A DNA stretch of 64,000 bases from Erythrobacter sp. (lineage in GTDB: Bacteria; Pseudomonadota; Alphaproteobacteria; Sphingomonadales; Sphingomonadaceae), in contig NZ_CP050265.1 in NCBI RefSeq assembly GCF_011765465.1, positions 1,054,001-1,118,000 on the forward strand, given 5' to 3'. The notes beneath the pieces are model-generated. The model saw nothing but the letters and a program-made list of their open reading frames with translations, ran no database searches and was not told the origin of the DNA. Shown piece by piece: positions 9,682 through 18,321 of this stretch; within the stretch, counting starts at the first letter, position 1, and each line of letters opens with the position of its first letter. Both the position numbers and the translations under genes were made by a program.

Positions 9682-10011
9682 GCCCGGCAGCGCCGGGGCC
9701 GACCGTTTCGGGGCAGACCTGACCCGCCTGTTTTAGGCGCTTGCGCCCCCTTTCCGGCGCAGTCTGGCGAGCTTTTCGGAAAGCCGCTCGAAGCGGCCGC
9801 GCGCCCAGTCCGATCATTTTCCGCAGGCGAGCCGTCTCTTCGGCTTCCCGACGCTGGTGCAGTCGCTCGTGAGATCGCTCCCATCACGGCGGTCCGGGCA
9901 GGCTGTCGCGGCCCGATTCGAGGACTGGAATTAGGGTTTTCCTTAACCGGCGCGCGCTAAGCGCCGGGACAGTCTTCGAAGACAACCCGGACAGTTCGGA
10001 CCCATGCGCCC
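9682..10011. other. 330-base region without an intact gene
   Basis: No convincing intact gene. On the minus strand, 9733-9883 reads as a protein-like stretch broken by one frameshift (see the pseudogene entry). Near 9946 there is a TTAACC, a possible CtrA half site, but the full TTAA-N7-TTAA pattern is absent. Confidence 0.5.
9733..9883 (-). pseudogene. Possible frameshifted remnant of a small protein gene
   Basis: Read leftward, one frame gives a basic-acidic helix (WERSHERLHQRREAEETARL) and, after skipping one base near 9812, a second frame gives DWARGRFERLSEKLARLRRK then GGASA and a stop. Neither part has its own start with a ribosome site. The junction of two coiled-coil-like halves suggests a decayed gene end. 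It may be chance. Confidence 0.25.
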
Positions 10012-10464
10012 ATGAAATTCATCAAGCTCGAATCGCGCGGCGGCAATTACCTCGTCGTGGCCGAGAACGTCGCCTGGCTTCGCACCGCCGAGAACGGCCA
10101 GACCAGCGTCGGGATCATCGGGGGCCAACCGCTGCTGGTGGTGGGCACGATCGAGGAGGTGGCCCAGAAGATCCTCGACGGTGCCGGATCGGACGACGCG
10201 CCCGCAGCCCCGGCGCAAGCCCACGCGCCGCAAGCCGCCGCACCCGAGCCGCAGGCCGCTGCCGCGCCTGAGCCCGAAGCGCCTGTCGCGCATGAGCCGG
10301 ATTCCGAGCCAGTCGAAGCGAACACCGCGCCCCAGCCCGCCCCTGCCCCCTCCCCTGCCGCGCCGGTCGCGCCAAAGCGGGTCGCAGCCGCGCCACCGCG
10401 GCAGATGAAGAAGGGCAAGACGCTCGCCGAACGCGTCGCCGCAGCGGCCGCCGCCGCCCGGTGA
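10012..10464 (+). CDS. Unknown protein with Ala/Pro-rich tail
   Basis: A 150-residue protein. Residues 1-55 look like a compact beta domain (MKFIKLESRGGNYLVVAENV, then a segment ending IEEVAQKI) that recalls the small FlbD-type layout, though I would not name it so. The rest is a low-complexity Ala/Pro/Glu tail of about 80 residues ending in a basic KKGKTLAERVAAAAAAAR. No signal peptide or membrane helix. No operon partner. Coding is likely because the N-terminal part is well formed. Confidence 0.55.
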   Translation: MKFIKLESRGGNYLVVAENVAWLRTAENGQTSVGIIGGQPLLVVGTIEEVAQKILDGAGSDDAPAAPAQAHAPQAAAPEPQAAAAPEPEAPVAHEPDSEPVEANTAPQPAPAPSPAAPVAPKRVAAAPPRQMKKGKTLAERVAAAAAAAR

Positions 10465-10582
10465 CCTCCCACGGGGGTGGATGCGGCCTCACCTTTCCAA
10501 TTGCGCGCGCCCTGCCAGCTTCGCCCGGTCCCATTGTGCGGCCGCCGCACGCAAATCGCGGGCCGCCATATCGAAGTATGAC

Positions 10583-10618
10583 GACCCGCGGACGAAGTCA
10601 GTGAACTTGCTCGCCGCG
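10583..10618. repeat. Dispersed intergenic repeat, copy A
   Basis: GACCCGC, then GACGAAGTC, CTTGCTCG and CGCG in fixed order and near-fixed spacing; about 30 of 36 positions match copy B at 47905-47941. Four of the mismatches are transitions. It lies in a convergent intergenic space, like copy B. Confidence 0.4.
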
Positions 10619-10647
10619 ACCCGGGGTCGTGGCGATTGTCGGACGCG

Positions 10648-12453
10648 TTACGCGGCGGTGGCGAAGGCGTCCTCGGTGAGCTTCATCATGTTGTCCGAAC
10701 CCGCCTCGAGCTTGCGCCGCAGCGCGCCCGCATCGGGCAGCCAGCGTTCCGCGTAATAGGCCGCCGAGGTAAGCTTGGCCTCGTAGAACGCCTTGTCCTG
10801 CGGATCGCCCGCCAGCGCGTCCTTCGCGACCTTCGCCATCTTCAGCCACATATAGCCGAGCGTCACGATGCCCATGATGTGCATATAGTGATGCGCGCCC
10901 GCGCCGAGGTGGTTGGGGTTCTGCATCGCGTTCTGCATGAACCACATGGTCGCCGCCTTCTGCTCGCCCAGCGCCTTGTCGAGGGCGGCGGCGATGGGGC
11001 CGAGCGTTTCGTCGTCCTTCACGCTGGCGATTTCCTCGTCGATAACGGCGAAGAATTTCTGGATGGCCTTGCCGCCCTTGGCCGGCAGCTTGCGCCCGCA
11101 CAGGTCCATCGCCTGCACGCCGTTGGTGCCTTCGTAGATCATGGCGATGCGGCTATCGCGCACGAACTGCTCCATGCCCCATTCCTTGACGTAGCCGTGC
11201 CCGCCATAGACCTGCTGCATGTTGTTCGCGATGTCATAGCCCTTGTCGGTGCCGTAGCCCTTGATGACCGGGGTCATGAGGCCGATCAGCATATCGGCTT
11301 CCTCGCGCTCTTCCTGCGTCTGGGCCTTGTGCGTGAGATCGACCTGCAGCGCGCCCCACAGGCACAGCGCGCGCATACCTTCGTTGAAGACCTTGGCGTC
11401 CATCAGCATCCGGCGCACGTCGGGGTGGACGAAGATCGGGTCAGCCTTGGCCTCGGTGTCCTTGGGACCGGTGAGCGCGCGGCCCTGACGGCGGTCGAGC
11501 GCGTAGGTGACCGCGTTCTGGTAAGAGACTTCGGCCTGGGCGAGACCCTGCAGGCCCACGCCGAGACGCGCGGCGTTCATCATGATGAACATGGCGGCAA
11601 GGCCCTTGTTCTCCTCGCCGACCATCCAGCCCTTGGCGCCGTCGTAGTTGAGCACGCAGGTCGCGTTGCCGTGAATGCCCATCTTCTTCTCGATCGACCC
11701 GCAGGAAACGCCGTTGCGCTCCCCCGGCTCGCCGTTCTCGTCGAGGATGTACTTGGGCACGATGAAGAGCGAGATGCCCTTCGACGAATCCGGCGCGCCC
11801 GGCGTCTTGGCAAGGACGAGGTGGATGATGTTGCTGGTGAGGTCGTGCTCACCCGCCGAGATGAAGATCTTGGTCCCGGTGATCGAATAGGATCCGTCCT
11901 CGTTCGGCTCGGCCTTGGTGCGGATCATGCCGAGATCGGTCCCGCAATGCGGCTCGGTCAGGTTCATCGTGCCCGACCACTCGCCCGAGATCATCTTGGG
12001 CAGGTAGGTGTCCTTCTGCTCCTGCGAGCCCGCCGCCTCGATCGCGGCGGTCGCGCCGTTGGTGAGGCCGGGATACATAGCGAAAGCCTGGTTGGCGGTG
12101 CCGGTGTATTCCTCGATCACGAAGCCGAGCACGTGCGGCAGGCCCTGCCCGCCATATTCGACCGGCTTGGCGATCGTGCCCCACCCGCTTTCGACGTAGG
12201 CGTCATAGGCTTCCTTGAAGCCCGGGGGCGTCGTGACCGAGCCGTCCTCGTGGCGGGTGCAGCCGTGTTCGTCGCCGATCTGGTTCAGGGGCGCGAGCAC
12301 TTCGGAGCAGAACTTGCCCGCCTCGTTGATGACCGTGTCGATCATGTCGGGCGTGGCGTTCTCGAAGCCCGGCAGGTTGCCGTAGCTGGCAAGGTCGAGC
12401 ATCTCGTTGACGACGAAACGCGTGTCGCGGGTCGGGGCGGTATAGGTCGGCAT
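10648..12453 (-). CDS. Acyl-CoA dehydrogenase, DmdC/FadE type
   Basis: A 601-residue flavoprotein of the long acyl-CoA dehydrogenase branch that carries an extra C-terminal domain (about residues 470-595). It oxidises an acyl-CoA to the enoyl-CoA and passes electrons to ETF. Motifs seen: MNLTEPHCGTDLG and ITGTKIFISAGEHD in the FAD/substrate region, and MIYEGTNGVQAMD with the catalytic Glu. Family members act on 3-methylmercaptopropionyl-CoA or on fatty acyl-CoAs; the substrate here is not known. A MerR gene lies 46 bases upstream on the same strand and probably controls it. Confidence 0.9.
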   Translation of the reverse strand: MPTYTAPTRDTRFVVNEMLDLASYGNLPGFENATPDMIDTVINEAGKFCSEVLAPLNQIGDEHGCTRHEDGSVTTPPGFKEAYDAYVESGWGTIAKPVEYGGQGLPHVLGFVIEEYTGTANQAFAMYPGLTNGATAAIEAAGSQEQKDTYLPKMISGEWSGTMNLTEPHCGTDLGMIRTKAEPNEDGSYSITGTKIFISAGEHDLTSNIIHLVLAKTPGAPDSSKGISLFIVPKYILDENGEPGERNGVSCGSIEKKMGIHGNATCVLNYDGAKGWMVGEENKGLAAMFIMMNAARLGVGLQGLAQAEVSYQNAVTYALDRRQGRALTGPKDTEAKADPIFVHPDVRRMLMDAKVFNEGMRALCLWGALQVDLTHKAQTQEEREEADMLIGLMTPVIKGYGTDKGYDIANNMQQVYGGHGYVKEWGMEQFVRDSRIAMIYEGTNGVQAMDLCGRKLPAKGGKAIQKFFAVIDEEIASVKDDETLGPIAAALDKALGEQKAATMWFMQNAMQNPNHLGAGAHHYMHIMGIVTLGYMWLKMAKVAKDALAGDPQDKAFYEAKLTSAAYYAERWLPDAGALRRKLEAGSDNMMKLTEDAFATAA

Positions 12454-12499
12454 CGCTGTGATCCCTTTTCAAGCGGGGTGGAGTTCGGCGGGGTGTTCC

Positions 12500-12982
12500 T
12501 CAGCCGAGGTCGAGCTTTTCGATCTCGGCGACGAATTCGGTGAGATCCCTGATCGAGGAATCGATGTCGGCACGCTGCGCCTTCAGCTTGGCGATGTGTT
12601 TGCGACATTTCTCGATCGTGACGCGGCGCTGTTCGACGCGGCCGTCGTCGAGGTCGTAAAGGTCGATCATCTCGCGGATCTCGGTGAGCGAGAAGCCGAC
12701 ATTCTTGGCCCGCATGATCCAGGCGAGCCGCGCACGGTCGCGCTTGGAATAGACGCGGGTGAGCCCGACGCGCGCCGGGCTGATGAGCCCTTCGTCCTCG
12801 TAGAAACGCAGGGCGCGCGCGGTGCAGCCGAATTCCGAGGTCAGGTCGGAAATCGAGTACTGCTCGCGCTCGTGCTTGTCGGGCCGGTCGAGATGCGCGC
12901 TGCTGCGGCGCTGCTCGTTATCGGCGGCGGGTCTGGAATCGGTCGATCCCGATGCGGACTTGCGGGCCGGTGCGGTAACCAT
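12500..12982 (-). CDS. MerR family transcriptional regulator
   Basis: A 160-residue protein with an N-terminal charged extension of about 40 residues, then the MerR winged helix (YSISDLTSEFGCTARALRFY, EDEGLISPAR, TRVYSKRDRARL) and a C-terminal coiled coil for dimerisation. No cysteine pair of the metal-sensing type follows the coil, so a metal ligand is unlikely. It precedes the acyl-CoA dehydrogenase gene, which suggests control of fatty-acid or branched-chain acid breakdown, as in LiuR-type regulators. A dyad upstream of its start fits autoregulation. Confidence 0.88.
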   Translation of the reverse strand: MVTAPARKSASGSTDSRPAADNEQRRSSAHLDRPDKHEREQYSISDLTSEFGCTARALRFYEDEGLISPARVGLTRVYSKRDRARLAWIMRAKNVGFSLTEIREMIDLYDLDDGRVEQRRVTIEKCRKHIAKLKAQRADIDSSIRDLTEFVAEIEKLDLG

Positions 12983-13000
12983 GCCCTCGCCCTACCTTCC

Positions 13001-13018
13001 CTTTACGTCAGCGTCAAG
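13001..13018 (-). promoter_or_regulatory. MerR-type dyad upstream of the regulator gene
   Basis: On the plus strand CTTTACG and CGTCAAG flank TCAG, giving near-perfect 7-base arms (one mismatched pair). It lies 19 bases upstream of the merR start. The shape resembles LiuR-type operators with ACGT cores. A binding site for the adjacent regulator is inferred. Confidence 0.5.
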
Positions 13019-13040
13019 TCTTGACCCTTAGGAGAATGGG

Positions 13041-13505
13041 CTAGCGCTCGATCGGCGAAAGCGCCTCGGCATCATCGGCGCCGGGGTCGATCCGGCGATA
13101 GAAGCAGCTCTTCTCGCCCGTGTGGCAGGTCGGCCCATGCGGGCGGGCGCGGATCACCAGCGAATCCTGATCGCAATCGACCAGCATCTCCTCGACCTCG
13201 AGGAAATTTCCCGAAGTCTCGCCCTTGGTCCATAATTCGCCGCGCGAGCGCGACCAGAAGGTCACCCGCCCGCTTTCCCGCGTCTTCGCCAGCGCCTCGG
13301 CGTTCATCCACGCGAGCACCAGCACCTCGCCCGTGCCCGCATCGACCACCACCGCCGGGATCAGGCCCGACGCGTCGAACACCGGCGCGAAACGCGTGCC
13401 GCGCTCGCGTTCTTCCTTCGAGATCGCGCGTCCATTCACGATTGCGCTCCTTTCCCGCCCGCCATGGGACGCTTGGCCGTGAGCCTCAAGCCCTTCTTGT
13501 TGCAT
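13041..13505 (-). CDS. hisI: Phosphoribosyl-AMP cyclohydrolase
   Basis: A 154-residue enzyme that opens the purine ring of phosphoribosyl-AMP in the third step of histidine synthesis. The conserved order is present: VLAWMNAEAL, TFWSRSRGELW-KGETSGN, DCDQDSL (Mg site) and GPTCHTGEKSCF (Zn cysteines). It has a 40-residue N-terminal lead compared with the core family and no fused HisE domain. I start at MQQEGLEAHG; an internal GTG at VNGRAISKEE is an alternative. It stands apart from other his genes. Confidence 0.93.
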   Translation of the reverse strand: MQQEGLEAHGQASHGGRERSAIVNGRAISKEERERGTRFAPVFDASGLIPAVVVDAGTGEVLVLAWMNAEALAKTRESGRVTFWSRSRGELWTKGETSGNFLEVEEMLVDCDQDSLVIRARPHGPTCHTGEKSCFYRRIDPGADDAEALSPIER

Positions 13506-13721
13506 GATGACAACAGATGACAACGAAATGTCCGCCGGGTTTCGTTTTGACCTTCCAGACTCCGCGGCAGAATGGAACAACACGCGTATGGGCTGGCAAC
13601 GGCCCACCACCGAACACCGGCGGCCTTTCCGAAAGGCAGGACGCCAGGTTCAGGGGGTGACCGGAAAGCTGCCGACAGCGGGGTGTCGGCGCATCCGGTT
13701 GAACGATGAGGGATAGGATCC

Positions 13722-13749
13722 CGGCGGCCAAGTTAGGGGGTGGCCGCCG
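13722..13749. terminator. Hairpin downstream of comF
   Basis: CGGCGGCCA and TGGCCGCCG form perfect 9-base arms with a 10-base loop, 32 bases past the comF stop. No T-run follows on either strand, so it is a hairpin end or processing site rather than a classic intrinsic terminator. Confidence 0.4.
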
Positions 13750-13781
13750 ACAGCTCTCAGGAGCGGATCCGCATCATTTCG

Positions 13782-14651
13782 TCACGTGGCGCCCGGGGTC
13801 TTCATGGCCTCGGGCGTTGTGTTTTCGGCCTCCTGAGCCTTGCGTTCCGTGCCCTTTCCCGGTGCGTCCGGTTTTCGCTCGCCGTCCATCCCGCGCCCGT
13901 CCACCACCCGCGCGAAGCACGCCACCCGCACCTCCCGCGCGCCGCCGTCGAGCAGCGCAGCAACGCAGGCATCGCTGGTCGCCCCGCTGGTGAGCACGTC
14001 GTCGACCAGGATGACCTCCCGCCCGGCTATGCGCTTCGCGCGCGCCGGATTGACCGCAATCGCGCCTGCCAGCATGGCCTCGCGCGCCTCGCGTCCCAGC
14101 CCGCCGAGGCTGCGGGTCGCCTTGCGCCGCACCAGCCCATCGACCAGCAATTCGCCCTTGCCCTGCCGCGCCAGTTCCCGCGCCAGCAGCGCCGACTGGT
14201 TGTAGCCGCGCTGCCAGATGCGCCAGCGGTGCAGCGGCACCGGGACCAGCAGCGGGGCTCGATCCGCAGCGGGCTCGGGCAGGCGCACCGCGATCAGCCG
14301 CGCCATGAGCGAGGCGAGCGCGATCTTTCCGCCGTGCTTGAAGCTGAGCAGCAGCCTGCGCGAAGCATCGTCGTAGAGCGTTGCGGCATGGATGCCCGAA
14401 TGGCGCGGCGGCGCGGCGCGGCAGGCGAAACAGGTCTCGTCCTTCGCCGCCGCCGCGCTCCCCAGCGGGCGCTGGCACAGGTCGCACGCGGGATCGCCCG
14501 GTATTTCCAGCTCGCCGTAGCAATCGACGCACAGCCCGCCCTGCTCGACCACCGCCTCGCCGCACAGCGGGCAGCGCGGCGGATAGACCAGATCGACCAG
14601 CGGCCTCAGCCCGGCGGCGAGATGACCGCCCTTCCTTCCCGATTTTCCCAT
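13782..14651 (-). CDS. comF: ComF family phosphoribosyltransferase-like protein
   Basis: A 289-residue ComF protein. The N-terminal part has paired cysteines for zinc (CPLCG, CVDC, CDLC, CFAC), followed by the type I phosphoribosyltransferase fold with the PRPP loop VILVDDVLTSGAT. In transformable bacteria ComF helps take up or process single-stranded DNA; its role in alphaproteobacteria is unclear. A charged 40-residue tail after the fold is unusual. Start MGKSGRKGG is chosen because upstream in-frame residues read as leader. Diverges from the methyltransferase gene 68 bases away. Confidence 0.85.
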   Translation of the reverse strand: MGKSGRKGGHLAAGLRPLVDLVYPPRCPLCGEAVVEQGGLCVDCYGELEIPGDPACDLCQRPLGSAAAAKDETCFACRAAPPRHSGIHAATLYDDASRRLLLSFKHGGKIALASLMARLIAVRLPEPAADRAPLLVPVPLHRWRIWQRGYNQSALLARELARQGKGELLVDGLVRRKATRSLGGLGREAREAMLAGAIAVNPARAKRIAGREVILVDDVLTSGATSDACVAALLDGGAREVRVACFARVVDGRGMDGERKPDAPGKGTERKAQEAENTTPEAMKTPGAT

Positions 14652-14719
14652 GCGCGACCCTCCCCGGCGAACTTGTCGCACGGCTTGCGGCGAGGAGGCA
14701 AGCGAGGCAGGAGGCGGCC

Positions 14720-15484
14720 ATGGCAAGCCCGCAAGTCCCACGCATCTTCAGCCCGCACCGCCGCGCCCTGCGCCTCGCGCGCGCCCTCGCCCGCCAGCGC
14801 CGCACCGACGCCGCGCGCTTCGTGTGGGAGGACATGGCGAGCGAAATGGTCGAGCGCCTCGCCTTCGTCCGCCACGAGCCGAGCCGCACGCTGGTGATCG
14901 GCCCCTGTCCGCAAGACCTGTCCGATTACCTCACCCGCAGCGGGGCGCGTATCGCGGACGGAAGCGGCTTCGACCTCGAAGCGCCTTTTCCCGAGACCGG
15001 GTTCGATTTCATCGCCGTTCTGGGCGAGCTCGATGCGGTCAACGACCTGCCGGGCGCGCTCATCCACCTGCGCGGCGCGCTCGAACCGGGCGGGCTTGTC
15101 ATCGCCAGCTTCGTCGGGGGCCAGAGCCTGCCCGCCCTGCGCGCCGCGATGCTCGCCGCCGAGCCGGATCGCCCCGCGGCGCGGATGCACCCGCTGGTCG
15201 ATCACCGCGCCGCGCCCGGCCTGCTCCAGCGCGCGGGGTGGAAGGATCCGGTGGTGGATACGCAGGCGCTGAACCTGCGCTATTCGGCGCTCGATACGCT
15301 GGTTTCGGACCTGCGCGACCAGGCGCTCGGCAGCGCGCTCGCCGATGCCGCGCCGCCGCTCGGGCGTGCGGCACTGGCGCGGGCGCGCGCGGCCTTCCTA
15401 GAGCGGGCCGACGCGGACGGGAAAGTGCCCGAGCGGATCGAGATCGTCACCTTGACCGGGAGGCGTTCTCTCGCCGGAACCTAG
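14720..15484 (+). CDS. SAM-dependent methyltransferase, BioC-like
   Basis: A 254-residue class I methyltransferase-like protein. It starts at an ATG just after AGGAGG. The SAM-binding strand reads TLVIGPCPQD, lacking the usual GxGxG, and GFDFIAVLGELDAVNDLPGA and LIHLRGALEPGGLVIASFVG mark later strands. The first 40 basic residues resemble the DUF of mitochondrial NDUFAF5/BioC relatives, which act on complex I or malonyl-ACP. The substrate is not readable. Its stop overlaps the convergent ppdK stop by 4 bases. Confidence 0.75.
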   Translation: MASPQVPRIFSPHRRALRLARALARQRRTDAARFVWEDMASEMVERLAFVRHEPSRTLVIGPCPQDLSDYLTRSGARIADGSGFDLEAPFPETGFDFIAVLGELDAVNDLPGALIHLRGALEPGGLVIASFVGGQSLPALRAAMLAAEPDRPAARMHPLVDHRAAPGLLQRAGWKDPVVDTQALNLRYSALDTLVSDLRDQALGSALADAAPPLGRAALARARAAFLERADADGKVPERIEIVTLTGRRSLAGT

Positions 15485-18198
15485 CCTTTCTTCAAAGCCG
15501 ACGTCTTGAGAGCGGCTTGGGCCGCCGCAAGCCGCGCGATCGGCACGCGGTAGGGCGAAGCGCTGACGTAATCGAGCCCGACCTTTTCGCAGAACGCGAT
15601 GCTCGCCGGGTCGCCGCCATGCTCGCCGCAGATGCCGAGCTTGATGTCGCCCCGCGTCGCCCTGCCCCGCTCGGCGGCGAGTTCGACCAGCTGGCCGACC
15701 CCGTCGATGTCGAGGCTGACGAAGGGATCGCGCGGGAAGATGCCCTTGTCGACATAGGTGTTCAGGAACCGCCCCGCATCGTCGCGCGACAGGCCGAGCG
15801 TCGTCTGGGTGAGGTCGTTCGTGCCGAAGCTGAAGAATTCGCCTTCCTCGGCGATCTCGCCCGCCATCAGCGCGGCGCGCGGCAGTTCGATCATCGTGCC
15901 GACGAGATAGGCGATGCGCGTGCCCTTCTCCTCGAAGACCTCCTCCGCCACCCGCTCGACCAGCGCGCGCAGCACGGCGAGTTCCTTCTTCGTCGCGACC
16001 AGCGGGATCATGATTTCGGGCAGGGGCGCGTCGCCGCTTTCCGCCTCGACCGCGCAGGCCGCCTCGAAGATGGCGCGCGCCTGCATTTCGTAGATCTCGG
16101 GATAGGTGATCCCGAGGCGGCAGCCGCGATGGCCGAGCATGGGGTTGAATTCGTGGAGCTCGTTCGCGCGCCGCTTGAGGTGGTCGACGCCCAGCCCGGT
16201 CGCGTCGGAAAGCTCGGCGAATTCCTCGTCGCGGGTCGGGAGGAATTCGTGCAGCGGCGGGTCGAGCAGGCGGATCGTGCAGGGAAGCCCCGCCATGACC
16301 TCGAAGATCGCGGTGAAATCGGCGCGCTGTTCGGGCAGGAGCTGGTCCAGCGCCTTGCGCCGCCCGGCCTCGTCCTCGGCAAGGATCATCTGGCGCACGG
16401 CCTTGATCCTGCCTGCGTCGAAGAACATATGCTCGGTGCGGCACAGGCCGATGCCTTCCGCGCCGAACTGGCGCGCCATGCGGCAGTCCTCGGGCGTTTC
16501 GGCATTGGTGCGCACTTTCATCCGGCGCAGTTCGTCGGCCCATTCCATCAGCGTTGCGAAATCGCCCGCGAGCTCGGGCTCGACGGTCGGCACTTCGCCC
16601 AGCATGACCTGGCCGTTGCCGCCGTCGAGGGTGATGGTGTCGCCTTCCTTGAGTTCACTCGAGCCGATCCGCAGCGTGCGCTGATTGCGGTCGATCGAAA
16701 TGCCGCCCGCGCCCGAGACGCAGGGGCGCCCCATGCCGCGCGCGACGACGGCGGCGTGGCTCGTCATCCCGCCGCGCGCGGTGAGGATGCCCTTGGCCGC
16801 GTGCATTCCGTGGATGTCTTCGGGCGACGTCTCGACCCGCACGAGGATGACCTTGTCGCCGCGGTTGGCCCATTGCTCGGCCGTGTCGGCGTCGAGCACG
16901 ATCCTGCCCGCAGCCGCGCCGGGAGAGGCGGGAAGGCCCGTGGTCAGGACATTGCGCTCCGCCTCGGGATCGAGCGTCGGGTGGAGCAGCTGGTCCAATG
17001 CCATCGGGTCGATCCGCCGCACCGCCTCGGCGCGGTCGATCAGGCCCTCGTCCACCATGTCGGTCGCCATCTTGAGCGCGGCCTTGGCGGTGCGCTTGCC
17101 GGTGCGGGTCTGGAGCATCCAGAGCTTCCCGCGCTCGACGGTGAATTCGATGTCCTGCATATCCTTGTAGTGGCTTTCGAGCAGGTCGAAGACGCGCGCG
17201 AGTTCGGCGTAGGCGTCTGGCAGGGCTTCTTCCATCGAAAGCGGCTTGGCGCCCGCCGCCTCGCGCGCGGCCTTGGTGAGATATTGCGGCGTGCGGATGC
17301 CCGCGACCACGTCCTCGCCTTGCGCGTTGATGAGGTATTCGCCGTAATAGCTCTTCTCGCCGGTCGAGGGGTCGCGGGTGAAGGCGACGCCGGTCGCGGA
17401 GGTGTCGCCCATGTTGCCGAACACCATCGCCTGCACGTTCACCGCCGTGCCCCAGTCGGCCGGGATGTCGTTGAGGCGGCGATAGACCTTCGCGCGTTCG
17501 GAATCCCAGCTGCCGAAGACCGCCGCGATCGCGCCCCAGAGCTGGTCGTTCACGTCCTGCGGGAAAGGCTCGTCCTGCTCCTCGCGCACGATGCGCTTGT
17601 ATTCCCCGACCAGCGCGCGCCAGTCGTCGGCGCTCATCTCGGTGTCGTTGTAATAGCCCGCGTCTTCCTTCGCGATCTCGAGCGCTTCCTCGAACAATCC
17701 GTGGTCGAGCCCGAGCACCACGTCGGAATACATCTGGATGAAGCGGCGGTAGCTGTCCCAGGCGAAGCGGTCGTCCTCGCTGGTCTTCGCCAGCCCCTCC
17801 ACCGTCTCGTCGTTGAGCCCGAGATTGAGGACCGTGTCCATCATCCCCGGCATCGACACCCGCGCGCCCGAGCGGACCGAGACGAGGAGCGGGTCCGCCG
17901 CGTCGCCGAATGTTTTACCCACCGCCCGCTCTACATGGGCGAGCGCCTCGGCCACCTCGCGCTTGAGGTCGTCGCGGAACGCCTCGCCCGCCTGCAGGTA
18001 GCGCACGCATTCCTCGGTGGTGATGGTGAAGCCCGGCGGGACCGGCAGGCCGATGCTCGCCATCTCGGCAAGGTTCGCGCCCTTGCCGCCGGTCACCACC
18101 TTGTCGCGCTGGCGCGGATCGTCGTGCGGCGCGTCCCCGCCGAAGCGGTAGACGGTGACGAGGTCGGTATCGGCTGCGGACGCGGTGGCGGTGGTCAT
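15481..18198 (-). CDS. ppdK: Pyruvate phosphate dikinase
   Basis: A 905-residue enzyme converting pyruvate, ATP and phosphate to PEP, AMP and PPi, reversibly. The three parts are in order: N-terminal ATP-grasp (TGGKGANLAEM), central swivelling domain with the phosphorylated His481 in GGMTSHAAVVARG, and a C-terminal TIM barrel with the catalytic Cys857 in CGEHGGDP. Length is normal for the family. It provides PEP for gluconeogenesis. It lies downstream of glyQ-glyS on the same strand with a 123-base gap, so it may have its own promoter. Confidence 0.96.
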   Translation of the reverse strand: MTTATASAADTDLVTVYRFGGDAPHDDPRQRDKVVTGGKGANLAEMASIGLPVPPGFTITTEECVRYLQAGEAFRDDLKREVAEALAHVERAVGKTFGDAADPLLVSVRSGARVSMPGMMDTVLNLGLNDETVEGLAKTSEDDRFAWDSYRRFIQMYSDVVLGLDHGLFEEALEIAKEDAGYYNDTEMSADDWRALVGEYKRIVREEQDEPFPQDVNDQLWGAIAAVFGSWDSERAKVYRRLNDIPADWGTAVNVQAMVFGNMGDTSATGVAFTRDPSTGEKSYYGEYLINAQGEDVVAGIRTPQYLTKAAREAAGAKPLSMEEALPDAYAELARVFDLLESHYKDMQDIEFTVERGKLWMLQTRTGKRTAKAALKMATDMVDEGLIDRAEAVRRIDPMALDQLLHPTLDPEAERNVLTTGLPASPGAAAGRIVLDADTAEQWANRGDKVILVRVETSPEDIHGMHAAKGILTARGGMTSHAAVVARGMGRPCVSGAGGISIDRNQRTLRIGSSELKEGDTITLDGGNGQVMLGEVPTVEPELAGDFATLMEWADELRRMKVRTNAETPEDCRMARQFGAEGIGLCRTEHMFFDAGRIKAVRQMILAEDEAGRRKALDQLLPEQRADFTAIFEVMAGLPCTIRLLDPPLHEFLPTRDEEFAELSDATGLGVDHLKRRANELHEFNPMLGHRGCRLGITYPEIYEMQARAIFEAACAVEAESGDAPLPEIMIPLVATKKELAVLRALVERVAEEVFEEKGTRIAYLVGTMIELPRAALMAGEIAEEGEFFSFGTNDLTQTTLGLSRDDAGRFLNTYVDKGIFPRDPFVSLDIDGVGQLVELAAERGRATRGDIKLGICGEHGGDPASIAFCEKVGLDYVSASPYRVPIARLAAAQAALKTSALKKG

Positions 18199-18321
18199 TG
18201 CTGGTTTCCCCTGTAATCTTGCGCGGCCTGCGGAGGCGTCGCGGAAGGCGCCTTGCGCCCTGTCACGGCAGTCGCGGCCGGTTCCGTCTCGATGATCCCG
18301 TGTTGCGCCGAACGCACCATT

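Noticed and set aside
10636..12543. A 635-residue plus-strand frame opposite the acyl-CoA dehydrogenase
   Set aside because: The minus strand holds a complete acyl-CoA dehydrogenase with its catalytic motifs; the opposite frame has no recognisable fold or ribosome site.
13504..13716. A 70-residue plus-strand frame starting on top of the hisI start codon
   Set aside because: It has no ribosome site, odd composition and would overlap the hisI start; it is better read as part of the hisI leader region.
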